A stretch of DNA of 64,000 nucleotides from Lachnoclostridium phytofermentans ISDg (GCF_000018685.1 NC_010001.1:3934001-3998000), one strand, 5' to 3'. Counted from the first letter of the stretch, positions 8,964 to 18,769 are shown. Notes: generated from the sequence alone by a model not told the origin. Numbers and translations: made by a program.

Positions 8964-8999
8964 ATAACAATTATTTACTTTAAAGTAAATAACTGTTAT
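8964..8999. promoter_or_regulatory. 36-bp near-perfect palindrome overlapping a divergent promoter
   Basis: The 18-base arms 8964-8981 and 8982-8999 are complementary at 17 of 18 positions with no loop, centred on ACTTTAAAGT. A rightward promoter TTTACT-17-TATACT fits at 8974-9002, so its -35 lies in the palindrome and its -10 overlaps the right end. The symmetric half offers a poorer leftward promoter. The position between divergent genes suggests an operator for a dimeric or tetrameric regulator. No regulator gene lies next to it. Confidence 0.6.
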
Positions 9000-9137
9000 A
9001 CTAGAATAATCACCATATAGTATTAAAGAAAGGTTTATGGATATTTCGTAAAATTCTTAAAATGTACAGATAATACATTACATAAAGAATACATTTACTC
9101 TTACTCTTGGGCAGATAACTAAATTAAGGAGAATGAT

Positions 9138-9506
9138 ATGAAAAAATTTATAGGTTCATTAACAATGATGACATTGATAATTCTTATGTTTTCATCATGT
9201 GGTACAAAATCAGAATTTCAAAAAGAAATAAATGCCACATCTAAACAGAGTAAATCTATCGAAAATATTCTAAACCAATTAGATATTAATTATAATTCAG
9301 ATACTGTTATTAACACATCAAATAATGATATAGTGGATGGAATGGATAAAGCATGGGAAGCATATGACTTAACTAACAAAGATGGAAGTAAGTATCTTCT
9401 TATACTTAGAAAATCTGATAAAGATTTTACAGCAGTTTTAGATAGTGAGAATAAATTACTTTCTGGAATAATAGATAATGGTATTCTTCCGAAACTTTTT
9501 GACTAA
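9138..9506 (+). CDS. Small lipoprotein of unknown function
   Basis: A 122-residue protein with a signal peptide ending in the lipobox LMFSSC (Cys 21), so it should be lipid-anchored on the outer face of the membrane. The mature part begins with a coiled-coil-like stretch (EINATSKQSKSIENILNQL) and continues as a small alpha/beta domain (EAYDLTNKDGSKYLLILRKSDKDFTAVLDSENKLLSG) in the style of PepSY-like or DUF4309-like lipoproteins. I do not recognise the family. Ribosome site AAGGAG. The leader is about 130 bases from the putative promoter in the palindrome. A terminator follows. Confidence 0.75.
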   Translation: MKKFIGSLTMMTLIILMFSSCGTKSEFQKEINATSKQSKSIENILNQLDINYNSDTVINTSNNDIVDGMDKAWEAYDLTNKDGSKYLLILRKSDKDFTAVLDSENKLLSGIIDNGILPKLFD

Positions 9507-9557
9507 TATCTATAAAAAGGGAGAAGGATACAATAACTTGTCTATTGTGACACAAAG

Positions 9558-9598
9558 AAAACTCTCAAGAGGTTCAGACCCCTTGGGAGTTTTTATTT
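9558..9598 (+). terminator. Intrinsic terminator after the lipoprotein gene
   Basis: AAAACTCTCAAGAGG pairs with CCCCTTGGGAGTTTT around a short loop, and TTTTATTT follows. On the minus strand the tail is A/T-mixed, so it could also end transcription of the hexosaminidase operon only weakly. Confidence 0.75.
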
Positions 9599-9603
9599 AA
9601 CAA

Positions 9604-11511
9604 TTAGTGATGAGAAAGCAGATTCTGAGTTACAATATCTTTGTATTTGTTATAAGCTAAATACGGTCCTTCTGGATATCCGCCAAGTTCATATGGTAAA
9701 ATTGTTTCCTCTAACTCTTCAACTTTTAAAATATCACCAGTTATATAGTCTTCCAATCGATATTTTACCGTATCAATTCTGCTCATTAAACCACCAAGTC
9801 TAACATCAATAACTTCAAAGCCATGTCCCTTACTTTCATTGAACCACACCTTTGTATATTCCTTTTTAAAGTTTTCCACATCTTCTTTTAGAACCGGCAA
9901 TATCTGTTCACAGATTGTCTTTAATGTATCTTTATCTTTTAATTGATATGCCTTTCTTATTTTAATTCCAAGCTTCACCTTTTTCTCTAGAACCGTTGCA
10001 AGCTTTGCATACATAACAAAAAGTTGTTCAAACTTACCTGCAGTTTTTGAGATCGTATATAGCTCTTCTTTTACTTTCGCATAATGTTCCTCAAGTCCTT
10101 CTCTATCAAAATAGGTATCAAAGGCACCTAGTAGCAAGTCTTGAAATAAAATATGTTTGGATGGATTTCTAGTCTTGATATTTTGTGCTTCACATCCTGG
10201 AATAATATCAATTTCTTCAATTTTCATAAAGTCAAATAAAGAAACACCAGTTAAGAATTTACACTTACTACTAATCGCATCCATAGAAGTATCCTGTCCA
10301 TAACCGTGCTCACCAAAAAGAATTAGACCTGGTATAATGGTTTCGATTGGTGTTTCCGCTCCGTCATCGCCCCAACAAGTGGACATAATTTCTTTTACTT
10401 TATGATGCTTGCATCGGTCGAGTGCTGCATTTGTTGTTGCAAATGTTTTTGTATACCCTGGAACATAACCCATCCAACGCCAGATTCCTCCTGCAAAGAT
10501 AATATCATTTGGAAAACGGTCTCTCATCGTAAGTAAGGTCTCATAATCCTCTTTATTATTATGATAATAATCCCAATATACCAATCCAATATTGCTAGGG
10601 ACCTTTTTTATATGCTCGTCTGTAAGAGGAATTGTTGTATCATAATACTCATGATCTTTATTTAAGGAACGGTAAAACATATCATCCCAAATCAACGGCT
10701 TGATACCATGTTTTATCGCAATCTCATTGACCTTAGCTAAATGTTCTGTCATTAAATCATATTGAACGCGGTAACCATTTTCTCTTAGATATTTACCACT
10801 ACCAAGATCCATAGCCTCATCCATACCTATATGGATGGTTCTAGAACGGAAGGTCTGCTTCAGGGAGACAAACATCGCCTCAATAAATTGATAAGTTTTT
10901 TCTTCTCCCACAAGTAGGATATCCGCAGTATCTTTCATTGATAAAGCATAATTCCATTTTAACGTTGTCTTCAAATGTGCTAATGTTTGAATACATGGGA
11001 TTGCCTCGATTCCTAAAGCATATGCAAAATCATCGATTTCCTTCATCTCTGCGATGGAATATCTACCTCTTAAATAACCGAAATAAGGATAGTCTGGTAG
11101 CTCATATGTATCTTCCATATATAAATAGCATTTGTTATGCCCAGTAAGTGCAAGGTAACATAGCATTCTTTTCATTTCATCCACAGTGTAGACAGCGTTT
11201 CTTGAAAGGTCAATCATATTAGAGCAACCTTCAAAAAGTGCTGTTTCCGTCGTTTCAAAGGATGTATTCTCAATGTTTTCAATAAGGATACCAAGGGCGC
11301 GGAAAAAATGTACCGTTTCCTTATATTGAATGTGCCAACCAACCTTTCCCGATACAATAAGAGAAGTATTCCCCTCTAATATCTTTTCTACGGTTATCTC
11401 GATTTCTCTCTGGTCCTGATTTACAAACGAATGCACCTGTAATAGTAGATTTAGTCCTTCTTTTATCTCATCTGTAAATCCCTTTAATATTATGTTCATA
11501 TTTATAACCAT
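9604..11511 (-). CDS. GH20 beta-N-acetylhexosaminidase (GH20C-like)
   Basis: A 635-residue intracellular-type glycoside hydrolase (no signal peptide). It should remove terminal GlcNAc or GalNAc by substrate-assisted catalysis. The catalytic Asp-Glu pair lies in HIGMDEA at about residue 224-231. The conserved barrel segments include YLYMEDTYELPDYPYFGYLRGRYS, VPCIQTLAHL-like (IPCIQTLAHL), LIWDDMF, IGLVYWDYYH and the Trp-rich AGGIWRWMGY. The overall layout closely recalls the pneumococcal GH20C enzyme. It is the last gene of the ABC/DUF4127/ROK operon, about 180 bases behind the binding-protein gene. The start is uncertain: AAAGGAG is very close to the first ATG and far from MNIILKG four codons later. 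Confidence 0.88.
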   Translation of the reverse strand: MVINMNIILKGFTDEIKEGLNLLLQVHSFVNQDQREIEITVEKILEGNTSLIVSGKVGWHIQYKETVHFFRALGILIENIENTSFETTETALFEGCSNMIDLSRNAVYTVDEMKRMLCYLALTGHNKCYLYMEDTYELPDYPYFGYLRGRYSIAEMKEIDDFAYALGIEAIPCIQTLAHLKTTLKWNYALSMKDTADILLVGEEKTYQFIEAMFVSLKQTFRSRTIHIGMDEAMDLGSGKYLRENGYRVQYDLMTEHLAKVNEIAIKHGIKPLIWDDMFYRSLNKDHEYYDTTIPLTDEHIKKVPSNIGLVYWDYYHNNKEDYETLLTMRDRFPNDIIFAGGIWRWMGYVPGYTKTFATTNAALDRCKHHKVKEIMSTCWGDDGAETPIETIIPGLILFGEHGYGQDTSMDAISSKCKFLTGVSLFDFMKIEEIDIIPGCEAQNIKTRNPSKHILFQDLLLGAFDTYFDREGLEEHYAKVKEELYTISKTAGKFEQLFVMYAKLATVLEKKVKLGIKIRKAYQLKDKDTLKTICEQILPVLKEDVENFKKEYTKVWFNESKGHGFEVIDVRLGGLMSRIDTVKYRLEDYITGDILKVEELEETILPYELGGYPEGPYLAYNKYKDIVTQNLLSHH

Positions 11512-11690
11512 ACTCCTTTCAAAGTCAAAGCTTGAAATATTTCTTTCAACCCTTTTACATTTCTTAAAATATTATAGTTAAAAGAAATGAACTTTAAAAA
11601 ACATCTAAGCCCATTTCTTTCTCCTATTTTATGTTTATTTTATTATGAATAGCTCTTTATGTCTATCTCTTTAAGTATATTTCTTTATGC

Positions 11691-13268
11691 CTATTTCTTT
11701 ATCATCTTGTCAGCAAGACTAGGTCCTTCAACTGCCCACCATTCATTTACAATATTATTAATACTCTCAAGACCTGCATCATTTAATTCTTTGATAAAGT
11801 TATCCCAATCTGACATTGGTCTTGTTCCAGTAATAAACTGCTTGAAGCCATCTTCACAGAGCTGATTTACTTTACCAATTAATTTTGCATATTCTTTATT
11901 TGGCTGCATATAGCTTGTAGGATCATAGTATAAAGTTGCTTTTGCAGCGGTTTCCTGAATAGAGCTAAACTCTGCATAAAGGATTGGATCCTTTTTTACA
12001 CGAGTACTTTCCCAATACTTGCTATATGCTTTGGTATCAGAGCCCATCATAAAGTAATGCGCATTGTTCTTGTCATCAAAGAATTTTGGAAGAATCGGCT
12101 CATAAGAGTCACCTGCTACTTTATAATGAACATTTTCTTCACCCATGGAAGCCATTTTAAAGATATCATCACTTAATTTCGTATTGATGTAATCCAATGC
12201 ATATTCTTTATTTTTTGAAACTTTAGGAATTACAGTAACTCGATTCACACCACGACCCATAGGAAGTCCTGCAGTGCCATCTGTACTCTTTAATGCCTGT
12301 AAGTAAGCAAGTTCCGCTTCTGGTGCTTTTTCCATAATAGTATTAGAAGCAGTTGGCTCATTCCACCAAGCTGTCTGGTACATTGCTGCTTTATTGCTGA
12401 AAAACTTTTCTTTCATCATATCGCCACTGTTTTGAGCATACTCATTATCAAGAAGGCCTTCTTCAAAGAGCTTTCTCATAAATTCTACATAATCTTTTGC
12501 TCCTGGTACCAAAGCTTGATATAACACTTGATTGTCAACCACATTAAACTTAGTATACATACCAAATGCAGAAGCGATTTCTGGAATTACTGCATAAGAA
12601 GCAGTGATAGGAATGATGCCAAATTGATCTTTCATTGCTTTACATGCATTATAAAACTCATCTGTCGTTTCTGGCATTTTATCAATTCCAGCTTTTTTTA
12701 GAAAGTCTAATCTTACACGATAAACCAAACCATAATTTTCATTTGCAAGACCCTCAGGAATACCCTTAACTTCTCCTCCAATGGTTACATTGGTCCAAAG
12801 TCCTTCTGATGTTTTTTCACGAACATTTGGAGCATACTGATCTAATAAATCGTTTAGTGGTTGGTAAGCACCTGTATCAACTGTATTATCAAAATCATTC
12901 TTATTAAGTACCATAATATCATATTCTTCCTTAGAAGCAATAATCGTATTTAATTTTGATATAGAATCTTCACTTGGAAGCATATAATACTCTACTTTAT
13001 AGCCCGTCGCTTCCTCCAAATAAACTGCAGTGAAATCAGTTTGTGGATCAATACCTGTATACGGAAGTAAGACCTTTAACACTGGCTTCTTTGTAAGATC
13101 AAGCTCCTTTTTTTGTCCCCCCTGTTCTCCATTTGCTGAAGAATTAGTACTACCTGGTGTTTGAGTCTGATTAGTCACATTATCCTTTTTGCCCCCACAA
13201 CCTGTAAGGATACTTGCTACCATAATAGTAGAAATAGCGACATTTAGAAATTTTTTCATTTTTCTCAT
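11691..13268 (-). CDS. ABC transporter solute-binding lipoprotein (family 1, LplA/YtcQ type)
   Basis: A 525-residue lipoprotein: lipobox ILTGCGG (Cys near 24), then a Gly/Ser/Gln-rich linker, then a large periplasmic-type binding fold starting KPVLKVLLPYTGID. The size and the paired downstream LplB/LplC-like permeases place it in the CUT1-like group that imports oligosaccharides. Given the GH20 gene in the same operon, a GlcNAc- or GalNAc-containing glycan is a plausible ligand (inference). No ATPase is encoded here, so a shared MsmX-type ATPase from elsewhere would have to energise it. Good AGGAG site. Confidence 0.9.
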   Translation of the reverse strand: MRKMKKFLNVAISTIMVASILTGCGGKKDNVTNQTQTPGSTNSSANGEQGGQKKELDLTKKPVLKVLLPYTGIDPQTDFTAVYLEEATGYKVEYYMLPSEDSISKLNTIIASKEEYDIMVLNKNDFDNTVDTGAYQPLNDLLDQYAPNVREKTSEGLWTNVTIGGEVKGIPEGLANENYGLVYRVRLDFLKKAGIDKMPETTDEFYNACKAMKDQFGIIPITASYAVIPEIASAFGMYTKFNVVDNQVLYQALVPGAKDYVEFMRKLFEEGLLDNEYAQNSGDMMKEKFFSNKAAMYQTAWWNEPTASNTIMEKAPEAELAYLQALKSTDGTAGLPMGRGVNRVTVIPKVSKNKEYALDYINTKLSDDIFKMASMGEENVHYKVAGDSYEPILPKFFDDKNNAHYFMMGSDTKAYSKYWESTRVKKDPILYAEFSSIQETAAKATLYYDPTSYMQPNKEYAKLIGKVNQLCEDGFKQFITGTRPMSDWDNFIKELNDAGLESINNIVNEWWAVEGPSLADKMIKK

Positions 13269-13324
13269 TTTTCCCTCTCCTTTTTAAATATTTGCTTTAT
13301 TATACCTAACCTAAATTACAGGTA

Positions 13325-14233
13325 TCAGCCTTTTACTGCGCCTGTCATAACACCCTTTGTAAAGTGCTTTTGCAGGAATGGATATACTAAAAGAATTGGT
13401 ACGGTTGCCACTACAACACAAGCAGCAACGGTTGATTGCGCCGTTACTTCACCAGCTGACTGTCCCCCATATAAGTTTAAGAATATATCACTAACTGAAA
13501 AAATGATTTCTTTCAACACAAGCTGAAGGGTTTTTAACTGTGGCTTTGATGTATAAATTAAAGATGTGAAAAAGTTATTCCAGTAACCTACGGCAGAGAA
13601 TAATGTAATGACCGCTAACGTTGCCTTCGTAAGTGGAAGGTAAATCTTAAAAAATATGGTCAGATGCCCCGCACCGTCAATCATTGCAGACTCTTCTAAT
13701 TCACTTGAGATACTTTCAAAATTACTCTTTAAAATTAGCATATTGTAAACATTGAATACACCTAATATCCATAAAACTGTAAACGTATTGGTAAGTCTTA
13801 ACTTGTCAACTACCATATAGGTAGGAATTAGTCCACCTGAAAAAATCATGATAAAAATGCATAGTACAATCAGTACTTTTCTCGCCCTTAAGTATTCCTT
13901 TGATAATGCATAGGCTGCACAAGCGGTAACAAACAAGGAAGAAAAGGAACCAAGAATCGTAACCAAAACTGTGTTTTTAAGACCAATAATAAAACTTTTG
14001 TTTTCAATAACGATACGATATGTATCAAACTGTAATTTCTTAAAATTAGGCAGTAACCCAACCTCACCAGATAATACGGCTGCCTCGCTACTTACTGATT
14101 TGGCAATCAGGTTTAAGATCGGAGCCAGCATGGCAAACGCTAAAATTGCAAAGAAAGTATAATTGAAGAAACAAAATATTCTTCTTCCAAGAGAAGCTTT
14201 GATCTTATTCTTTTTTCTTGCTGCCATTACCAT
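13325..14233 (-). CDS. ABC sugar permease (LplC/YtcP type)
   Basis: A 302-residue inner-membrane permease with six hydrophobic segments. The cytoplasmic EAA loop that docks the ATPase is seen as ELEESAMIDGAGHLTIFFKIYLPL. The protein ends with the family's typical FLQKHFTKGVMTGAVKG. It is the C-type partner of the upstream gene, whose end it overlaps by seven bases, so the two are translationally coupled. A second ATG two codons in (14227) is an equally possible start behind GAGGGGG. Confidence 0.92.
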   Translation of the reverse strand: MVMAARKKNKIKASLGRRIFCFFNYTFFAILAFAMLAPILNLIAKSVSSEAAVLSGEVGLLPNFKKLQFDTYRIVIENKSFIIGLKNTVLVTILGSFSSLFVTACAAYALSKEYLRARKVLIVLCIFIMIFSGGLIPTYMVVDKLRLTNTFTVLWILGVFNVYNMLILKSNFESISSELEESAMIDGAGHLTIFFKIYLPLTKATLAVITLFSAVGYWNNFFTSLIYTSKPQLKTLQLVLKEIIFSVSDIFLNLYGGQSAGEVTAQSTVAACVVVATVPILLVYPFLQKHFTKGVMTGAVKG

Positions 14234-15159
14234 AACCCCCTCTTAAATACTTTTGAACTAAAGGTATTTGCTGTCATAATTAGAATGAAGGAAGCAATGG
14301 AATTAAATAATCCAACAGCAGTTGCAAATCCATATTGTGCATTTCCAATACCTTCTCTATAAACAAGAGTACCGATAATATCCGCAGTATCATATACCGA
14401 GGAATTGTACATAACAAGAATCTGTTCGGTCCCTGCATCAAGGATATTACCGACCCTTAAGGTAAGCATTAGTGCAATAATCGGAATTATGGAAGGAAGT
14501 GTTATACTAATCATTTGCCTTAACTTACCCGCTCCATCCACCTCTGCTGCCTCATAAAGCTGTGGATCTACACCAGCCAAAGCTGCTAAGTATACAATCG
14601 TTCCCCATCCCACTTCTTTAAATCCTTCTGTAAGTAAGATTACAAAACGGAACCAAGAATTTGAGTAGAAATTAATTGGCCCAATTCCAATCGCTTGTAA
14701 TAATTCATTCACCATACCTCCTTGTGTTGAAAGGAAATTCGTAAACAATCCGTGAATTATTACGAAAGACAAGAAATGAGGTAAGTAAATTAGTGTCTGA
14801 ACCGTTTTTTTATAGTGGCGATTACGCATCTCATTTAACATAATAGCCAGTATAATAGGCAGCGGGAATAAAATAAGTATCTTTAAAAAGCTAATTTCTA
14901 AGGTGTTTGACAATACTTTAAGAAAACGTGGCTGTGTAAAAAGCGCCTTAAAATGATCAAGTCCAACCCACTCACTTGCAAAAAAACCTTCGAATATATT
15001 AAAATCTTTAAAAGCGATCGCAATTCCTGGCAAAGGAAATAACTTAAATAACAAAATATATATAAATGCTGGTAAAAATAAAAGATACAATGTCCAATCC
15101 TTGCGAAACGGCCTCTTTTTTAAATTGATAGTTGTACTTTTCTTCCCCTTAAAAGTCAA
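14227..15159 (-). CDS. ABC sugar permease (LplB/YteP type), TTG start
   Basis: A 310-residue permease with six membrane segments. The EAA motif is YEAAEVDGAGKLRQMISITLPSI, preceded by the family-typical LAALAGVDPQL. It pairs with the LplC-type permease to form the channel for the binding protein at 11691. The start codon is TTG, chosen because AAAGGAGGAG sits at ideal distance and no ATG is available nearby. The ribosome site overlaps the stop codon of the FAD oxidoreductase gene upstream, so translation of the two is linked. Confidence 0.9.
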   Translation of the reverse strand: MTFKGKKSTTINLKKRPFRKDWTLYLLFLPAFIYILLFKLFPLPGIAIAFKDFNIFEGFFASEWVGLDHFKALFTQPRFLKVLSNTLEISFLKILILFPLPIILAIMLNEMRNRHYKKTVQTLIYLPHFLSFVIIHGLFTNFLSTQGGMVNELLQAIGIGPINFYSNSWFRFVILLTEGFKEVGWGTIVYLAALAGVDPQLYEAAEVDGAGKLRQMISITLPSIIPIIALMLTLRVGNILDAGTEQILVMYNSSVYDTADIIGTLVYREGIGNAQYGFATAVGLFNSIASFILIMTANTFSSKVFKRGLW

Positions 15160-15161
15160 GT

Positions 15162-16508
15162 TTACTCCTCCTTTGCCACAATACAGTTGTTATTCACTAA
15201 AATTTCTTTTAATTTTTTAACATCTACCTTGGAAAATGATTCAATCCCCATGCGGATTGCTAGAGCTGCTGCTGTACCTGCTGCTTCGCCAAGCGCCATA
15301 GCCGTTGGCGATACTCTTGCCGATGCCATGGATTCATGAGAAGTATCAATACACCTTCCTGTCACAATTAGATTATCAAATTGCTTTAATAACATACAAC
15401 GGTAAGGAATGGTATAGTAGCTATCTTTATTTGTTCTTATCCAGCTAAGCTCACTTCCATTCGGATCATGAAGGTCAATTGGAAAAGCACAGGCAGCAAC
15501 GCCATCTTCGAAATCTTTCCCTTCTAAAACATCTTCCATCGTTAACGAATACTGACAGTGGAAACGTCTAGATTCACGAACACCCACGGTTGATGCTGTT
15601 TGTACAAGAAAACTATGTTCAAACCCTTCCACATATTTTTTCAGAAAATGAACGATTTCATCAATCTGCTTGTGTCCAATCACTTCCGCTTTTGTCATAT
15701 CACTTCCGTTGGTTCCTTGAAGTTTAATAATTCTTGACATATTAATGAAAGCCTCTCCTGGATTAATTCCTTGGAACATAAGCACCCTGTCTCGATTTAT
15801 CGTAAATTCCTCTTCTTCTTTTGCTACATTTATGCTATCGAAATAACCTGAAACCGCCACATACTGATCTAAATTATCTTCCTCACTTAGTATAAACTGC
15901 TCTGGGTTTTTCCGAATATAATTTCTAATTTTATCAAAATTGATGCCGCCCATCTTAAACATCAACGTCATGGGCTGCGCTAAGTTGTCTGATTTTCTTC
16001 CTTCTTCATATTTCGCTTTTGCTAATGCGGCTACATCCCCATCACCAGTCGCATCTATAAATAATTTTGCCTCAACCGTGAAGATACCACTTTTATTTAC
16101 ACAAGAAATATTCTTAACCGATCTTCCTGTTTTCCCTACACCCGAAACAAAGGTATGTAGTAATAGAGAAATATTTTTTTCTTCTGTTACCATTTCAAAA
16201 TACAGCTGCTTTAGTTGCTCAGGCTCAAATGGTGTAATTGTAGATACTACACCAATCGGATCTGGAATGTGACCAAGACATCCTCCCCTTTTCATAAGGC
16301 GCTCTACGATTTCTTCTGCGATTCCCTTCACTACTTGTTTCTCTCCAGAGTGAAAGGTCATAAATGGCCCAACCATTCCTGCCGTATTCATTCCACCAAG
16401 GTAACCATTCTTTTCTATGAGTAAAACCTTTGCTCCATTTCTTGCAGCTGCCAGAGCCGCTGTCATTCCACTCGGACCTGAACCAGCAACAATTACATCA
16501 TATATCAT
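15162..16508 (-). CDS. FAD-dependent oxidoreductase (FAD_oxidored family)
   Basis: A 448-residue flavoprotein. The dinucleotide-binding motif GSGPSG lies at residues 9-14, followed by LLIEKNGYLGGMNTAGMVGPF, the signature of the PF12831 family. Further FAD contacts appear as FIDATGDGDVAALA and, near the end, LIVTGRCIDTSHESMASARVSPTAMALGEAAGTAAALA. Members oxidise or rearrange sugars and other metabolites, and several lie in sugar-utilisation loci. The reaction here is unknown; an oxidised aminosugar or glycoside intermediate is possible. It lies three bases from the DUF4127 gene and two from the permease gene. Confidence 0.88.
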   Translation of the reverse strand: MIYDVIVAGSGPSGMTAALAAARNGAKVLLIEKNGYLGGMNTAGMVGPFMTFHSGEKQVVKGIAEEIVERLMKRGGCLGHIPDPIGVVSTITPFEPEQLKQLYFEMVTEEKNISLLLHTFVSGVGKTGRSVKNISCVNKSGIFTVEAKLFIDATGDGDVAALAKAKYEEGRKSDNLAQPMTLMFKMGGINFDKIRNYIRKNPEQFILSEEDNLDQYVAVSGYFDSINVAKEEEEFTINRDRVLMFQGINPGEAFINMSRIIKLQGTNGSDMTKAEVIGHKQIDEIVHFLKKYVEGFEHSFLVQTASTVGVRESRRFHCQYSLTMEDVLEGKDFEDGVAACAFPIDLHDPNGSELSWIRTNKDSYYTIPYRCMLLKQFDNLIVTGRCIDTSHESMASARVSPTAMALGEAAGTAAALAIRMGIESFSKVDVKKLKEILVNNNCIVAKEE

Positions 16509-16511
16509 TAC

Positions 16512-17996
16512 TTACACCACTTTCTTTATCAGAATATTTGCCTCAAAAATTCTTGCCCAAGGAAGCTCGCAAGAAAGTTCCAATTGCTTCCCCTGAAAAA
16601 TGGGGTCTTTCTTCACAAATACTTCCATTAACTGAGATAGTATCTTATCTGACACTTTCTTTTCTTTTAGGTTTAAAGTATCCTCACCTTTTGCGTCTAA
16701 CTCCGTTTTTAACTGCTGTCTTACAATTCCTTGATATGCAAAATCATCTAAGAACCTTTCCAGTGTAAAGCGTCGATTCTCTTCCTCCTCTGCTTCTGTT
16801 GCTAGTACTACCTGAGAAAGTATTGTCCCAAGTGCATTGGAGGCTGTATTCCACGCTGAATATCCCCATAGCTTTGTTACATCTCCAAGCTTATGAATTC
16901 TATGGAGAATATCGCCCTGACCGCCATTGGCATACGCTACATCTAAAAAGTAAACTCTTTTTCCTGCATCGATAAGTTCTACTACCCTTTTTGCAAATGC
17001 ATTAAGTGTCTCCGGGGAGTAATCACATGGTGGTGTACCATTACCTACACTTGCTTCATACTGCCTATTAACTGGCGTATAAATTACCAACACATCCTCT
17101 AACGATAAACCCCCGTCCACCAGCTCGATTCCAGCAAACTTGCTTTGGCTAAGAAGATTCTCATGAAATAATCGATCTTCATAGGAAGCTACGAAGGAAT
17201 CACGATTATCATTTAAATAAACATAGGAAAGTTTTGTTTTTATCCCTTTATAATCCGCAATCGCTTTTGCCATGCAAAGGCAGCCAGCTTCATCTGTTCC
17301 ATTATGTAAACTAATTTTTTCTTGTAACCCATAATTACGAATAAGCTCTGATAATTCCACTTGCTCTTTTTTCTGCATTCCATACGGAGTAGAATCCTCT
17401 TGTAAAATGGATAGACAGTGGAAAATACCTTCGTTTACAAATTCAACACTCATCTTATTAACCAGTGCATTCTTTTTTCTAGAGTATAAATAAGTTTCTA
17501 AGACCTTACTTGGTATTAAAGCTTCTAGTTCTGAGATTCTTAACCTATCTTCCTCCCTATGATATAGTTCTGCCTTATGAACAAGCTGGGAATATTCATT
17601 AACATAGTTCCAATTCTCAATAGAAGCAGTGCTTAATGTACTAATGGAGGTACGCATCAACACATTGAAGGCATATATCTTCATACCTGGATATTTGCTT
17701 TTTAGTTCCTTCACTTCATCCATACGTTCCATGCAAGTTTCTATGGATACTGAATTACACCTAGAATTGAGCAAGGAACCCATCGTAAAATTATCCACGG
17801 AAAGGATAAGTACTGTGTCGTCTGAGCAAGTTTCATAAAGCCACTTTTTCAAACTGTCATAATTAGACGGAATCATAAAATCATCCATAATCTCTTTTGA
17901 AGGAATCGTTACTTCAATCCCTTGGAGTTTTGCTAATTGCATTGGAAATAGGTTATTGCATGCCCTAGAGTCAATCGGTACGTATACAAAATTCAT
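16512..17996 (-). CDS. DUF4127 family protein
   Basis: A 494-residue cytoplasmic protein of the DUF4127 family, recognised by its opening MNFVYVPIDSRACNNLFP and by internal segments such as LILSVDNFTMGSLLNSR and the C-terminal VYFLDVAYANGGQGDILH ... GYSAWNTASNALGTIL. No biochemical function is established for the family to my knowledge. Its repeated company with GH20 enzymes and sugar ABC transporters points to a carbohydrate role (inference). An in-frame GTG four codons upstream (18008) is a possible but worse start, since its ribosome site is too close. Confidence 0.85.
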   Translation of the reverse strand: MNFVYVPIDSRACNNLFPMQLAKLQGIEVTIPSKEIMDDFMIPSNYDSLKKWLYETCSDDTVLILSVDNFTMGSLLNSRCNSVSIETCMERMDEVKELKSKYPGMKIYAFNVLMRTSISTLSTASIENWNYVNEYSQLVHKAELYHREEDRLRISELEALIPSKVLETYLYSRKKNALVNKMSVEFVNEGIFHCLSILQEDSTPYGMQKKEQVELSELIRNYGLQEKISLHNGTDEAGCLCMAKAIADYKGIKTKLSYVYLNDNRDSFVASYEDRLFHENLLSQSKFAGIELVDGGLSLEDVLVIYTPVNRQYEASVGNGTPPCDYSPETLNAFAKRVVELIDAGKRVYFLDVAYANGGQGDILHRIHKLGDVTKLWGYSAWNTASNALGTILSQVVLATEAEEEENRRFTLERFLDDFAYQGIVRQQLKTELDAKGEDTLNLKEKKVSDKILSQLMEVFVKKDPIFQGKQLELSCELPWARIFEANILIKKVV

Positions 17997-18053
17997 TTTG
18001 CCTACCACTACCTTTCTTCTTAATTTTCCTATGTGATATACTCCTGATTCAAA

Positions 18054-18740
18054 TTACAACTTAAGGATTGCTTCTTTAAAATCACATACTGTACGTTTTA
18101 TACTTTCTATTTCTTTTCCAGTTACAATAGCGCCAATCATAATACCACTTACGCCCACTTCATCTAAAATGGACAGTTCACTTGGTTTAATCTTTCTTTG
18201 TGTAGGAATTACTACAGGTAAGCCGCTTTCCTTACAAAGAATACGGTAATTTAAGATATCTCTACTATTAAGATCATCTCCATATCCTTCTGGATGGACA
18301 ATGGATGCCTCTAATACATCTACTCCTATTTCTTTGAACATTTTAATTTCTTCCAAGCGATAGCTATAATCACAAGCCATCATACGGTACACATCTTTAC
18401 TTTGTAAAACAGAGATAGGCATATGGTGTCCATAAAGAGATATAAATTTAAATCCCATCGCTGCTGCCTTGTCAAAATCATTATTCGCAACTACAGTTTC
18501 TCCACCGAGTACAATTCCCATTGGCCCTTTGGCGTTCGAAAGCATTTCCTCGAATTTCTCTTTTTCCGCATCGATGCTTCCAAAATGTGTTTTACTTGCA
18601 CGGTGCTCTACATTGATGTGAACTTTCACAACATCTGCACCATACTCGAATGCTACCTTCGCAAGTTCTGGATCATTTGATGGCAAACTCATTATAAGAG
18701 TCATTGCCTTATTTTTTAATAAATCAATATAATCAGCCAT
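18054..18740 (-). CDS. TIM-barrel protein, NanE/aldolase-like
   Basis: A 228-residue protein with the rhythm of a beta/alpha barrel: TLIMSLPS, GADVVKVHINVEH, GPMGIVLGG, FKFISLYGHH, VDVLEASIVHPEGYGDD, LPVVIPTQRKI and a C-terminal VSGIMIGAIVTGKEIE that resembles a phosphate-binding GxxxGxxxxG end. It recalls N-acetylmannosamine-6-phosphate epimerase or small aldolases but I cannot assign it to one. The context (GH20, sugar ABC transporter, FAD oxidoreductase) suggests handling of a phosphorylated or free sugar intermediate. Good AGGGGAT site. It lies second in the operon, behind the ROK regulator. Confidence 0.7.
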   Translation of the reverse strand: MADYIDLLKNKAMTLIMSLPSNDPELAKVAFEYGADVVKVHINVEHRASKTHFGSIDAEKEKFEEMLSNAKGPMGIVLGGETVVANNDFDKAAAMGFKFISLYGHHMPISVLQSKDVYRMMACDYSYRLEEIKMFKEIGVDVLEASIVHPEGYGDDLNSRDILNYRILCKESGLPVVIPTQRKIKPSELSILDEVGVSGIMIGAIVTGKEIESIKRTVCDFKEAILKL

Positions 18741-18755
18741 TTTATCCCCTGTTCT

Positions 18756-18769
18756 GGCGCTTTAGCGCC
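18756..18769. promoter_or_regulatory. Short GC palindrome between regulator and barrel gene
   Basis: GGCGCTTTAGCGCC is a perfect 5-bp stem with a 4-base loop, a GC island in AT-rich surroundings, only 16 bases before the barrel gene's start codon. On the plus strand TTTTTATT follows, so it resembles a terminator pointing the other way. On the minus mRNA it would form a small hairpin just upstream of the ribosome site. Confidence 0.4.
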
